Shown here: positions 56,840 through 64,000 of the stretch, one piece after another
How the letters are laid out: every line of letters begins with the position of its first letter
Numbering within the stretch: position 1 is the first letter of the stretch
Source of the DNA: Vibrio sp. MedPE-SWchi
GTDB lineage: Bacteria; Pseudomonadota; Gammaproteobacteria; Enterobacterales; Vibrionaceae
Length of the DNA stretch: 64,000 bases
Assembly: GCA_001874155.1 (NCBI GenBank)
Contig: MPDB01000003.1
Location: 62,001 to 126,000 of the forward strand
Reading direction: 5' to 3'
Translations under genes and position numbers: made by a program
Notes under the pieces: generated by a model
What the model saw: the letters and a program-made list of their open reading frames with translations, nothing else
The model's database searches: none
Told to the model about the DNA's origin: nothing

Positions 56840-57408
56840 TAGAAACGCTCCTGCATGTAGTTCTTCAGCTCACTGTCATTCGAAATTTCTTTAAGAACGA
56901 GATTCACAATATCGTTTAAAACCATCTCAATCTCTTCATTCGAGGCACTGAGTAGACCTGACTTAGAGGCGTTGCCTTTGTAGGTTTTAACCAACTTACC
57001 TTTTGGTGTTTCTGCTGTGACTTCGATAGTCACTCGACCATCAATTTCATTTTCCATGACGGTATGTTTAATCGTAACGAGTGCTTCTTGGATTTCGACT
57101 TCAACACTGTTTTCGCTATTGACGGTATTTTGGAAACCTTGAGAAGCGAACTGGTCGGCAAATACATTTTCTAATGCAATGCGAACATTTTGTTTGGCGT
57201 GAATCGGTTCGATGTTAGAACGTCCGCTATCAACGAGTGCAACATATTGCGCTGAACGAATATCTTTGCTCGTTAGGGTATAAGTAGACCCTTGTACAAG
57301 ATCGCTGCTACTAAGTGCGGCTTTAGGCATAAAGTTAATCTGTTCTTGCTGTGGGGCAGAACACGCTGCAAGTAGGGCCACTGAAGCTGCTAGAACCAGT
57401 TTTCTCAT
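56839..57408 (-). CDS. yajG: YajG family lipoprotein
   Basis: 189 residues, outer-membrane lipoprotein of unknown function. Signal peptide and lipobox LLAACSAP (Cys at residue 16). The mature domain has a beta-alpha pattern typical of YajG (VALVDSGRSNIEP, NEEIEMVLNDIVNLVL). The first gene of yajG-ppiA-ampG. The link to AmpG suggests cell-envelope recycling, but no activity is proven. Confidence 0.9.
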   Translation of the reverse strand: MRKLVLAASVALLAACSAPQQEQINFMPKAALSSSDLVQGSTYTLTSKDIRSAQYVALVDSGRSNIEPIHAKQNVRIALENVFADQFASQGFQNTVNSENSVEVEIQEALVTIKHTVMENEIDGRVTIEVTAETPKGKLVKTYKGNASKSGLLSASNEEIEMVLNDIVNLVLKEISNDSELKNYMQERF

Positions 57409-57468
57409 TATGTATTCCTTTATATATTCTCAATTCGAGTTGAAATAACTTTTAGTGATAATAGTGAA

Positions 57469-58605
57469 CTATTTAGTCGCTTGTAAAATAACAAATTTCT
57501 TATTGGAAGCGATAACCTTTACTTGGTTCTTACTAAACAATCTTGTTAATTTACCATCGTAGCCGAGGTGTCGGTTTCCGATAACTATTAATTGACCACC
57601 TTTAGCTAGAACTTGCTTTGCATCACAGAACATCTGCCAAGCGATATGATCTGTAATGGCTTGTTGCTGATGAAAAGGGGGATTGCATAGGATTAATGAG
57701 GCTTGCTGCTCTGCAAAGTCATCTAAGCAATTGTTCGCTATACATTCAATATGGCCATCATCATCCAAGTTGTTTTTTAAGTTTCGTCGGGCTGATTCTA
57801 CAGCCATGTAACTTTCGTCAACACAGGTGATTTTTGCATTCGGGTTCAAGCGAGCTGCTTTTACTGACAGCACACCGTTGCCACAACCCAGATCGATGAT
57901 GTGTTGGTAATTAGGATCACTCGGTATATGTTGGAGCATCAAACGAGCACCAAGATCTAATGATTCTCCGGAATAAACATTGGCCATGTTATCTAAGGTG
58001 ATGCTCTCTTGCTCTACCTCCCAACGGGTTATTGGGTCGACAGCGTGAATAGGTTGGCAGTCTGGTGATGAAAAAATCAGCCTATGCTTTTTCCACGCTA
58101 ATGATGTCGTTGTACTGCCAAGGTATTTCTCAAAGATCTTGAGTGTCGAGCTATGGATTTCCTTGGCTTTGTTTACGGCAATGACCTGAACGTTTGATGC
58201 TAAAGATGCACGTAATTGGGCGAGCTGCCAGGTGAGATACCGATTACTCTTCGGCAATTGAATAAGAACGAGATCAACATTCTCTGGTATTTCGTCATGA
58301 CTCTTCAATAATGAGATTTCGGGACAGCCGTTGCGCTCAAGGTTTGTCAGTATTCCTTTATGAGAAATAAAGGAATCACTCATTGTGGTGACGCGATGAT
58401 GTTGACTGAACCAACAAGATAGGGCTCCAAAGTGATCGTTCAAGATCAGAATGTGTTTGCCATTTGGTAGCGACATTTCTTCAACATGGTTGATGAGATA
58501 TTCGTCTCCGGCATCCCATGCTTGGAGTGTTTCCCCGTTTCTTTCAGGAAAGCGGAGCAGTTCAAAGGAGCGTTCGTGCAGTATCAGTTCAGTTTTCATA
58601 GTCAT
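57469..58605 (-). CDS. rlmG: 23S rRNA (guanine(1835)-N(2))-methyltransferase RlmG
   Basis: SAM-dependent enzyme that methylates G1835 of 23S rRNA. 378 residues, same as E. coli RlmG. N-terminal domain has LILNDHFGALSC and STTTSLAWKKHRLIF; C-terminal Rossmann domain has HIIDLGCGNGVLSVKAA and the catalytic NPPFHQ (LCNPPFHQQQAITDH). Related RsmC methylates 16S G1207, but the DHFGALSC and NPPFHQQQA motifs favour RlmG. Divergent from bolA. ATG 58599 is an alternative start. Confidence 0.93.
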   Translation of the reverse strand: MTMKTELILHERSFELLRFPERNGETLQAWDAGDEYLINHVEEMSLPNGKHILILNDHFGALSCWFSQHHRVTTMSDSFISHKGILTNLERNGCPEISLLKSHDEIPENVDLVLIQLPKSNRYLTWQLAQLRASLASNVQVIAVNKAKEIHSSTLKIFEKYLGSTTTSLAWKKHRLIFSSPDCQPIHAVDPITRWEVEQESITLDNMANVYSGESLDLGARLMLQHIPSDPNYQHIIDLGCGNGVLSVKAARLNPNAKITCVDESYMAVESARRNLKNNLDDDGHIECIANNCLDDFAEQQASLILCNPPFHQQQAITDHIAWQMFCDAKQVLAKGGQLIVIGNRHLGYDGKLTRLFSKNQVKVIASNKKFVILQATK

Positions 58606-58790
58606 TTTGTTTTTGAGAACATTCGCCTGTTATTGTCGCAAATGGCTCACGAACAAGAAACTAAAACCTTTTACCCAAAGCGAGCGAGCGTTAACATTAG
58701 CGGCAAAACCGCAGTTAGTTGCGTTCTTTTCTAATGGAAATTATCACTCAAATACATGCAGATCGAGTCATGTTGATGTAAGGAATTGTT

Positions 58791-59102
58791 ATGCTTAAAG
58801 AAATATTAGAAACGAAAATACAAGATACGTTCTCTCCAACCTACATGGATGTCGTCAATGAAAGTTACATGCACAACGTACCTAAAGGTTCAGAAAGCCA
58901 CTTTAAAGTCACGATTGTGAGCGAAGAGTTTGAAAGTAAGCGTTTGATTGCAAGGCATAGAGCGGTAAATACTCTTTTTGCTGAGGAATTGGCAACCAAG
59001 ATCCATGCCTTGGCTATCCATACTTACACCCCTGCAGAGTGGCAACAGGAACACCAGACTTCTCCTGACAGCCCTATGTGCATGGGTGGCAATAAAAAAT
59101 AG
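58791..59102 (+). CDS. bolA: BolA family protein
   Basis: Small protein that works with monothiol glutaredoxin in iron-sulfur trafficking and influences cell shape. 103 residues, class II KH-like fold. Motifs: [20 protein letters not shown] with the conserved His, [17 protein letters not shown], and [14 protein letters not shown]. Length normal (E. coli 105). Preceded by GGAAT near the start. No clear terminator follows. Confidence 0.94.
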   Translation: MLKEILETKIQDTFSPTYMDVVNESYMHNVPKGSESHFKVTIVSEEFESKRLIARHRAVNTLFAEELATKIHALAIHTYTPAEWQQEHQTSPDSPMCMGGNKK

Positions 59103-59537
59103 CAGAAAAATAACGCAATAAACCGATAGAGGGCTAGAATTACCTTCGAGCTTAACACTGTGACAACAAATTATAGATTGGGTTTAATTGGGTTTAATTG
59201 TGTTTATTTGTTAATAAACATGAACGCTTGGAATACCTCAAAGGGGGTATCTGGATGAATGTTGAGCGTTATTTCTTCGATTAAGCGACGAAGATCCCTT
59301 TGTGTATCAAAACCTCTGAAATAAAATCAGTAATCAAGTTATTGGTCATAGAATCAAGTTTCGAAAAAATGTTACACTAATGTACTTAGTAAACCTCAGT
59401 ACAGTTCTGTGATGAGTATATTAATAGGATGTTGCGATTCTGGTCTTTGGAATGTAGCCAGAACCGGACACATATGTCGTGTCTAAAAGTTACGCAATTA
59501 AAAGAATCTTTTTCCCGATAAAGTAGTGCAAGTGCGT
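59103..59537. other. Leader region of the nqr operon
   Basis: 435 bases without a gene. It includes three 10-bp tandem units (ATTGGGTTTA 59178-59187, 59188-59197; ATTGTGTTTA 59198-59207) and two AATCAAGTT direct repeats near 59332 and 59352. The nqr promoter is surely here but I cannot place it reliably. Confidence 0.5.
59178..59207. repeat. Three 10-bp direct repeats upstream of nqrA
   Basis: ATTGGGTTTA twice and ATTGTGTTTA once, head to tail with no gap; one helical turn per unit. Confidence 0.6.
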
Positions 59538-60878
59538 ATGATTACAATAAAAAAGGGTTTGGACCTGCCGATCGCAGGAGCTCCATCCCAGGTGATTAAT
59601 GATGGTAAAACCATCAGTAAAGTCGCCTTGCTTGGCGAAGAGTATGTTGGTATGCGTCCTACGATGCATGTTCGTGTAGGCGATGAAGTAAAGAAAGCTC
59701 AAGTTCTTTTTGAAGACAAAAAGAACCCAGGCGTGAAGTTTACTTCTCCAGCAAGCGGTAAAGTTGTCGAAGTTAATCGTGGTGCAAAGCGTGTCCTTCA
59801 ATCTGTTGTGATTGAAGTGTCAGGTGATGAGCAGGTTACCTTTGATAAGTTTGAAGCCAATCAACTAGCAGGTTTAGGTCGCGATGCGATCGTAACTCAG
59901 CTTGTTGATTCTGGACTTTGGACAGCTTTACGTACTCGACCGTTTAGCAAGGTTCCAGCTATCAAGTCTAATACACAGGCTATTTTTGTGACTGCAATGG
60001 ATACCAATCCACTCGCGGCACAGCCTGAAGTTATTATCAATGAACAGTCAGATGCGTTCATTGCAGGCCTTGATATCCTTTCAAATCTGACAGATGGCAG
60101 TGTCTATGTGTGTAAAGCAGGAACAAGTCTTCCTCACTCTTCACAATCAAACGTCACTGAGCATGTTTTTGATGGACCACACCCTTCAGGGTTAGTTGGT
60201 ACTCACATGCATCATCTTTTCCCAGTGAACTCTGAAAATGTTGCGTGGAGTATTAATTACCAAGACGTTATCGCGATTGGTAAACTGTTCCTAACAGGTG
60301 AGCTATACACAGATCGTGTCATTTCTCTCGCTGGCCCAGTTGTGAATAACCCACGTCTTATTCGCACCACTCTTGGTGCAAGTGTTCAAGATTTAGCGGA
60401 TAGCGAGTTGATCCCAGGTGAAGTTCGAGTGATTTCTGGCTCTGTTCTTACTGGTACTCACGCGACTGGTCCTCATGCATACCTTGGGCGTTACCACGTT
60501 CAGGTTTCTGCACTTCGAGAAGGTCGTGAGAAGGATTTATTTGGCTGGGCAATGCCTGGTAAGAATAAGTTCTCTGTAACTCGTACTTTCTTAGGTCACT
60601 TATTCAAAGGTCAGTTGTTCAATATGACAACAACGACTAATGGTAGTGATCGTGCAATGGTTCCAATCGGTAATTACGAAAAAGTATTGCCTTTAGATAT
60701 GGAACCAACATTGCTACTTCGTGACCTGTGTGCAGGTGATATCGATAGCGCTCAACGCCTTGGTGCACTTGAGCTTGACGAAGAAGATTTAGCACTGTGT
60801 ACCTTTGTATGTCCAGGCAAATATGAGTACGGTCAATTGCTCCGTGAGTGCCTAGATAAGATTGAGAAGGAAGGCTAA
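59538..60878 (+). CDS. nqrA: Na+-translocating NADH:quinone reductase subunit A
   Basis: Cytosolic-side subunit of Na+-NQR, which couples NADH oxidation by ubiquinone to sodium export; NqrA takes part in quinone binding. 446 residues from ATG 59538, giving the conserved start [14 protein letters not shown]; a GTG-like upstream frame (59526) is not supported. Matches to known NqrA run throughout ([42 protein letters not shown]). Confidence 0.98.
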   Translation: MITIKKGLDLPIAGAPSQVINDGKTISKVALLGEEYVGMRPTMHVRVGDEVKKAQVLFEDKKNPGVKFTSPASGKVVEVNRGAKRVLQSVVIEVSGDEQVTFDKFEANQLAGLGRDAIVTQLVDSGLWTALRTRPFSKVPAIKSNTQAIFVTAMDTNPLAAQPEVIINEQSDAFIAGLDILSNLTDGSVYVCKAGTSLPHSSQSNVTEHVFDGPHPSGLVGTHMHHLFPVNSENVAWSINYQDVIAIGKLFLTGELYTDRVISLAGPVVNNPRLIRTTLGASVQDLADSELIPGEVRVISGSVLTGTHATGPHAYLGRYHVQVSALREGREKDLFGWAMPGKNKFSVTRTFLGHLFKGQLFNMTTTTNGSDRAMVPIGNYEKVLPLDMEPTLLLRDLCAGDIDSAQRLGALELDEEDLALCTFVCPGKYEYGQLLRECLDKIEKEG

Positions 60879-60882
60879 TCCC

Positions 60883-62124
60883 ATGCTTAAGAAGTTTCTT
60901 GAAGACATCGAGCATCATTTTGAGCCTGGAGGCAAACACGAAAAGTGGTTTGCACTGTATGAAGCAGCGGCAACGCTATTCTACACCCCAGGTTTAGTAA
61001 CAAAGCGTAGCTCGCATGTTCGTGATAGCGTTGATTTAAAACGTATCATGATCATGGTTTGGTTCGCAGTATTCCCTGCAATGTTCTGGGGTATGTATAA
61101 CGCGGGTGGTCAAGCGATCGCTGCTCTTAACCACATGTATTCCGGTGCAGAACTTGCGGCAGTAATCAGTGGTAACTGGCATTACTGGCTAACCGAAATG
61201 GTTGGTGGCACCCTAGGTGCAGAAGCCGGTTGGGGCAGTAAGATGCTACTCGGAGCAACCTACTTCCTACCTATCTATGCCACGGTATTTATCGTTGGTG
61301 GTTTCTGGGAAGTACTGTTCTGTATGGTGCGTAAGCACGAAGTTAATGAAGGTTTCTTCGTAACTTCTATCTTGTTTGCACTCATCGTGCCACCAACTCT
61401 ACCTCTATGGCAAGCAGCACTAGGTATTACCTTTGGTGTTGTTGTAGCGAAAGAGATATTCGGTGGTACTGGTCGTAACTTCCTAAACCCAGCGTTAGCG
61501 GGTCGTGCATTCTTGTTCTTTGCATACCCTGCTCAAATCTCTGGTGACCTAGTTTGGACTGCTGCCGATGGTTTCTCTGGTGCAACAGCTCTAAGCCAAT
61601 GGGCGCAAGGCGGTGAAGGTTCACTAGTGAACACTATCACTGGCGAAGCGATTACTTGGATGGATGCGTTCATCGGTAATATCCCTGGCTCTATTGGTGA
61701 AGTATCGACGCTTGCATTGATGATTGGTGCGGCGATGATTGTTTACATGGGCATTGCGTCATGGAGAATCATTGCTGGTGTAATGATTGGTATGGTTGCG
61801 GTTTCTACGTTATTTAACGTTATCGGCTCTGATACCAATGTTCTGTTTAGCATGCCTTGGCACTGGCACCTAGTATTGGGTGGCTTCGCGTTTGGTATGT
61901 TCTTCATGGCAACAGACCCTGTATCTGCTTCATTTACCGATAGTGGTAAATTGGCATACGGTATTTTGATTGGTGCTATGTGTGTGATGATTAGGGTTGT
62001 AAACCCAGCTTACCCTGAAGGGATGATGCTGGCGATTCTATTTGCAAACCTATTTGCACCATTGTTCGACCATGTTGTTATTGAAAAGAACATTAAGCGG
62101 AGGCTAGCGCGTTATGGCAAGTAA
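60883..62124 (+). CDS. nqrB: Na+-translocating NADH:quinone reductase subunit B
   Basis: Integral subunit with about ten membrane segments; carries covalent FMN and part of the Na+ path. 413 residues from ATG 60883 ([17 protein letters not shown]). The FMN-linked Thr (about residue 235) is in [11 protein letters not shown] possible riboflavin site is formed with other subunits. It overlaps nqrC by 11 bases. Confidence 0.98.
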   Translation: MLKKFLEDIEHHFEPGGKHEKWFALYEAAATLFYTPGLVTKRSSHVRDSVDLKRIMIMVWFAVFPAMFWGMYNAGGQAIAALNHMYSGAELAAVISGNWHYWLTEMVGGTLGAEAGWGSKMLLGATYFLPIYATVFIVGGFWEVLFCMVRKHEVNEGFFVTSILFALIVPPTLPLWQAALGITFGVVVAKEIFGGTGRNFLNPALAGRAFLFFAYPAQISGDLVWTAADGFSGATALSQWAQGGEGSLVNTITGEAITWMDAFIGNIPGSIGEVSTLALMIGAAMIVYMGIASWRIIAGVMIGMVAVSTLFNVIGSDTNVLFSMPWHWHLVLGGFAFGMFFMATDPVSASFTDSGKLAYGILIGAMCVMIRVVNPAYPEGMMLAILFANLFAPLFDHVVIEKNIKRRLARYGK

Positions 62125-62881
62125 TAACGATAGCATTAAAAAAACGCTGTTTGTTGTTATCGCATTGAGCTTAGTGTGTTCGATCGTTGTATCAACAGCG
62201 GCTGTGGGCCTACGTGATAAGCAACAAGCCAATGCAGTTCTAGATAAACAAAGCAAGATTGTAGATGTTGCTGGTATTCAAGCTGAAGGTACGATCCCTG
62301 AGCTATTTGCTGAGTACATCGAACCTCGTTTGGTCGATTTTGATACTGGTGAGTTTGTTGACGGTGATGCGGCAACTTACGATCAGCGTAAAGCGTCAAA
62401 AGTACCATCAGAATCTATCCGTCTGACATCAGAACAGGATAAAGCGAAGATCATTCGTCGTGCTAATGTAGGTACTATCTACCTTGTTAAGCAAGATGGA
62501 GAGATTACGAGCTTTATTCTACCTGTTCATGGTAATGGCCTGTGGTCGATGATGTATGCTTTTGTAGCCGTACAAACTGACGGTAACACCGTGAACGGTA
62601 TTACTTACTACGAGCAAGGTGAAACTCCTGGACTGGGTGGTGAAGTTGAAAACCCAAGTTGGCGTAATCAGTTTGTTGGTAAGAAGCTGTTTGATGAGAA
62701 CTATAAGCCAGCTATTAAAGTGGTGAAAGGTGGTGCTCCTGCTGGTTCAGAGCACGGTGTAGACGGCCTCTCTGGTGCTACTCTGACAAGTAACGGCGTT
62801 CAAAACACATTTGACTTTTGGTTAGGTGACATGGGCTTTGGTCCTTTCCTAGCGAAGGTTCGTGACGGAGGTCTGAACTAA
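62114..62881 (+). CDS. nqrC: Na+-translocating NADH:quinone reductase subunit C
   Basis: Subunit with one N-terminal membrane segment (about 10-30) and a periplasmic FMN domain. 255 residues. The covalent FMN site is [18 protein letters not shown] with Thr near residue 223. [11 protein letters not shown] is also typical. Overlaps nqrD by one base. Confidence 0.97.
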   Translation: MASNNDSIKKTLFVVIALSLVCSIVVSTAAVGLRDKQQANAVLDKQSKIVDVAGIQAEGTIPELFAEYIEPRLVDFDTGEFVDGDAATYDQRKASKVPSESIRLTSEQDKAKIIRRANVGTIYLVKQDGEITSFILPVHGNGLWSMMYAFVAVQTDGNTVNGITYYEQGETPGLGGEVENPSWRNQFVGKKLFDENYKPAIKVVKGGAPAGSEHGVDGLSGATLTSNGVQNTFDFWLGDMGFGPFLAKVRDGGLN

Positions 62882-63513
62882 TGTCTGATGCTAAAGAAAT
62901 GAAAAAGAGCCTGTTAGCACCGGTGTTGGATAACAACCCGATTGCACTTCAAGTTCTAGGTGTGTGTTCTGCACTCGCCGTAACCACGAAACTGGAAACA
63001 GCATTTGTAATGTCTATTGCGGTAATCTTTGTTACTGCGTTGTCTAACTTGTTCGTTTCACTTATTCGTAACCATATGCCAAACAGTGTACGTATTATCG
63101 TACAAATGGCGATCATCGCCTCTTTGGTAATCGTTGTTGACCAAATATTGAAAGCGTATCTTTATGATATCTCGAAACAGCTTTCAGTATTTGTAAGTTT
63201 GATCATTACGAACTGTATCGTAATGGGTCGAGCGGAAGCGTTTGCAATGAAGTCTGCACCACTACCGTCATTCATCGATGGTATTGGTAATGGTCTTGGC
63301 TATGGTTTTGTACTGATGACAGTTGCATTTTTCCGTGAACTACTAGGTTCTGGCAAACTGTTTGGTTTTGAAGTACTTCCGCTGGTATCTAACGGTGGCT
63401 GGTATCAACCAAACGGTCTGATGCTTCTAGCACCATCAGCATTCTTCTTAATTGGTTTTATGATTTGGGCTATCCGAATCCTTAAACCAGAACAAGTAGA
63501 AGCGAAGGAGTAA
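62881..63513 (+). CDS. nqrD: Na+-translocating NADH:quinone reductase subunit D
   Basis: Integral subunit, 210 residues, six predicted membrane segments; with NqrE it holds an inter-subunit iron site. Conserved starts [22 protein letters not shown] in part and [14 protein letters not shown] with the iron-ligand Cys. [21 protein letters not shown] is a clear match. Confidence 0.97.
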   Translation: MSDAKEMKKSLLAPVLDNNPIALQVLGVCSALAVTTKLETAFVMSIAVIFVTALSNLFVSLIRNHMPNSVRIIVQMAIIASLVIVVDQILKAYLYDISKQLSVFVSLIITNCIVMGRAEAFAMKSAPLPSFIDGIGNGLGYGFVLMTVAFFRELLGSGKLFGFEVLPLVSNGGWYQPNGLMLLAPSAFFLIGFMIWAIRILKPEQVEAKE

Positions 63514-63520
63514 GGTCGAA

Positions 63521-64000
63521 ATGGAACATTATATTAGTCTACTTGTTAAATCGATCTTCATCGAAAACATGGCGTTATCATTCTTCTTGGGAATGTGTAC
63601 TTTCTTGGCTGTATCTAAGAAAGTAAAAACGTCGTTTGGCCTTGGTGTTGCGGTCGTTGTGGTATTGACCATTGCTGTGCCAGTGAACAACCTTGTTTAT
63701 ACCTACGTGTTGAAAGAGAATGCTTTAGTTTCAGGTGTTGACCTAAGCTTTTTGAACTTCATTACGTTTATCGGTGTAATCGCGGCTCTGGTTCAAATCT
63801 TAGAGATGATCCTCGATCGATTTTTCCCACCGTTGTACAACGCTCTGGGTATTTTCCTACCATTAATTACAGTTAACTGTGCAATTTTTGGTGGCGTATC
63901 GTTTATGGTTCAACGTGACTACAACTTTGCTGAGTCTGTCGTTTACGGGTTTGGTTCAGGTATTGGTTGGATGCTAGCTATCGTTGCATTAGCGGGTATC
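63521..64000 (+). CDS. nqrE: Na+-translocating NADH:quinone reductase subunit E (cut by window end)
   Basis: First 160 codons of the usual 198. ATG 63521 follows AAGG (63511-63515). The protein begins [20 protein letters not shown] and has [14 protein letters not shown] and a later VNCAIFGG with the NqrE iron-ligand Cys. Membrane protein homologous to NqrD with inverted topology. The reading frame is open to base 64000; nqrF should follow. Confidence 0.97.
   Translation, partial: MEHYISLLVKSIFIENMALSFFLGMCTFLAVSKKVKTSFGLGVAVVVVLTIAVPVNNLVYTYVLKENALVSGVDLSFLNFITFIGVIAALVQILEMILDRFFPPLYNALGIFLPLITVNCAIFGGVSFMVQRDYNFAESVVYGFGSGIGWMLAIVALAGI

Noticed and set aside
63521..64000. Truncated nqrE as a broken gene
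   Set aside because: The frame is open to the last base, so the cut is the window edge.

Overview
The window reads as the main chromosome of a marine gammaproteobacterium of the genus Vibrio. Supporting evidence: an OmpK/Tsx-type porin, the Na+-translocating NADH:quinone reductase operon (nqr), a DUF2850 protein, the phoB-phoR-PstS-like-ppx-ppk-pstCAB-phoU order, and a tgt-yajC-secD-secF block all look vibrionaceal. No rRNA, tRNA, insertion sequence, prophage or CRISPR array was recognised. I cannot name the species.

Layout. (1) 0.1-8.5 kb: housekeeping genes: tgt-yajC-secD-secF (tRNA queuosine and protein export), mepA (murein endopeptidase), then on the minus strand rdgC, trhP (U32 family tRNA hydroxylation protein) and a YfhL-type ferredoxin. 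(2) 8.8-21.3 kb: a phosphate block: phoB-phoR-PstS-like on plus, ppk-ppx on minus, pstC-pstA-pstB-phoU on plus. Repeats matching PhoB sites (7-mers every 11 bp) lie before phoB and in the ppk/pstC divergent region. PstC and PstA are much longer than the E. coli proteins. (3) 21.4-35.6 kb: a more accessory-looking segment: two tandem pairs of small outer-membrane beta-barrel genes, two LysR regulators, cutC, yebG with an SOS box, and a glycerol-type ABC importer operon (glpSTPQUV-like). That operon is preceded by a sigma-54 promoter and transcribed divergently from a sigma-54 enhancer-binding protein. (4) 35.8-45.6 kb: recC, recB, recD (RecBCD). (5) 46.1-54.5 kb: argA, DUF2850, mltA, tcdA, csdE, csdA, yajL, panE, ompK. 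(6) 54.9-59.1 kb: ampG, ppiA-like, yajG, rlmG, bolA. (7) 59.5-64 kb: nqrA-nqrE, with nqrE cut by the window end.

How they work together. The Pho block pairs sensing (PhoR, PhoB, PhoU), uptake (PstCAB plus a PstS-like binding protein) and polyphosphate storage and turnover (Ppk, Ppx). Cell-wall recycling genes are scattered (mepA, mltA, ampG). CsdA, CsdE and TcdA form a sulfur-transfer and ct6A tRNA-modification set split over two converging transcripts. The most distinctive part is the glycerol-type importer: its two ATPases have complementary degenerate motifs, predicting one working and one degenerate ATP site, and its control appears to run through sigma-54. I saw no clearly new defence or mobile system; the best leads are that importer and its regulation, the duplicated barrel genes, and two unexplained gene-free stretches (39.3-39.7 kb and 45.6-46.1 kb).
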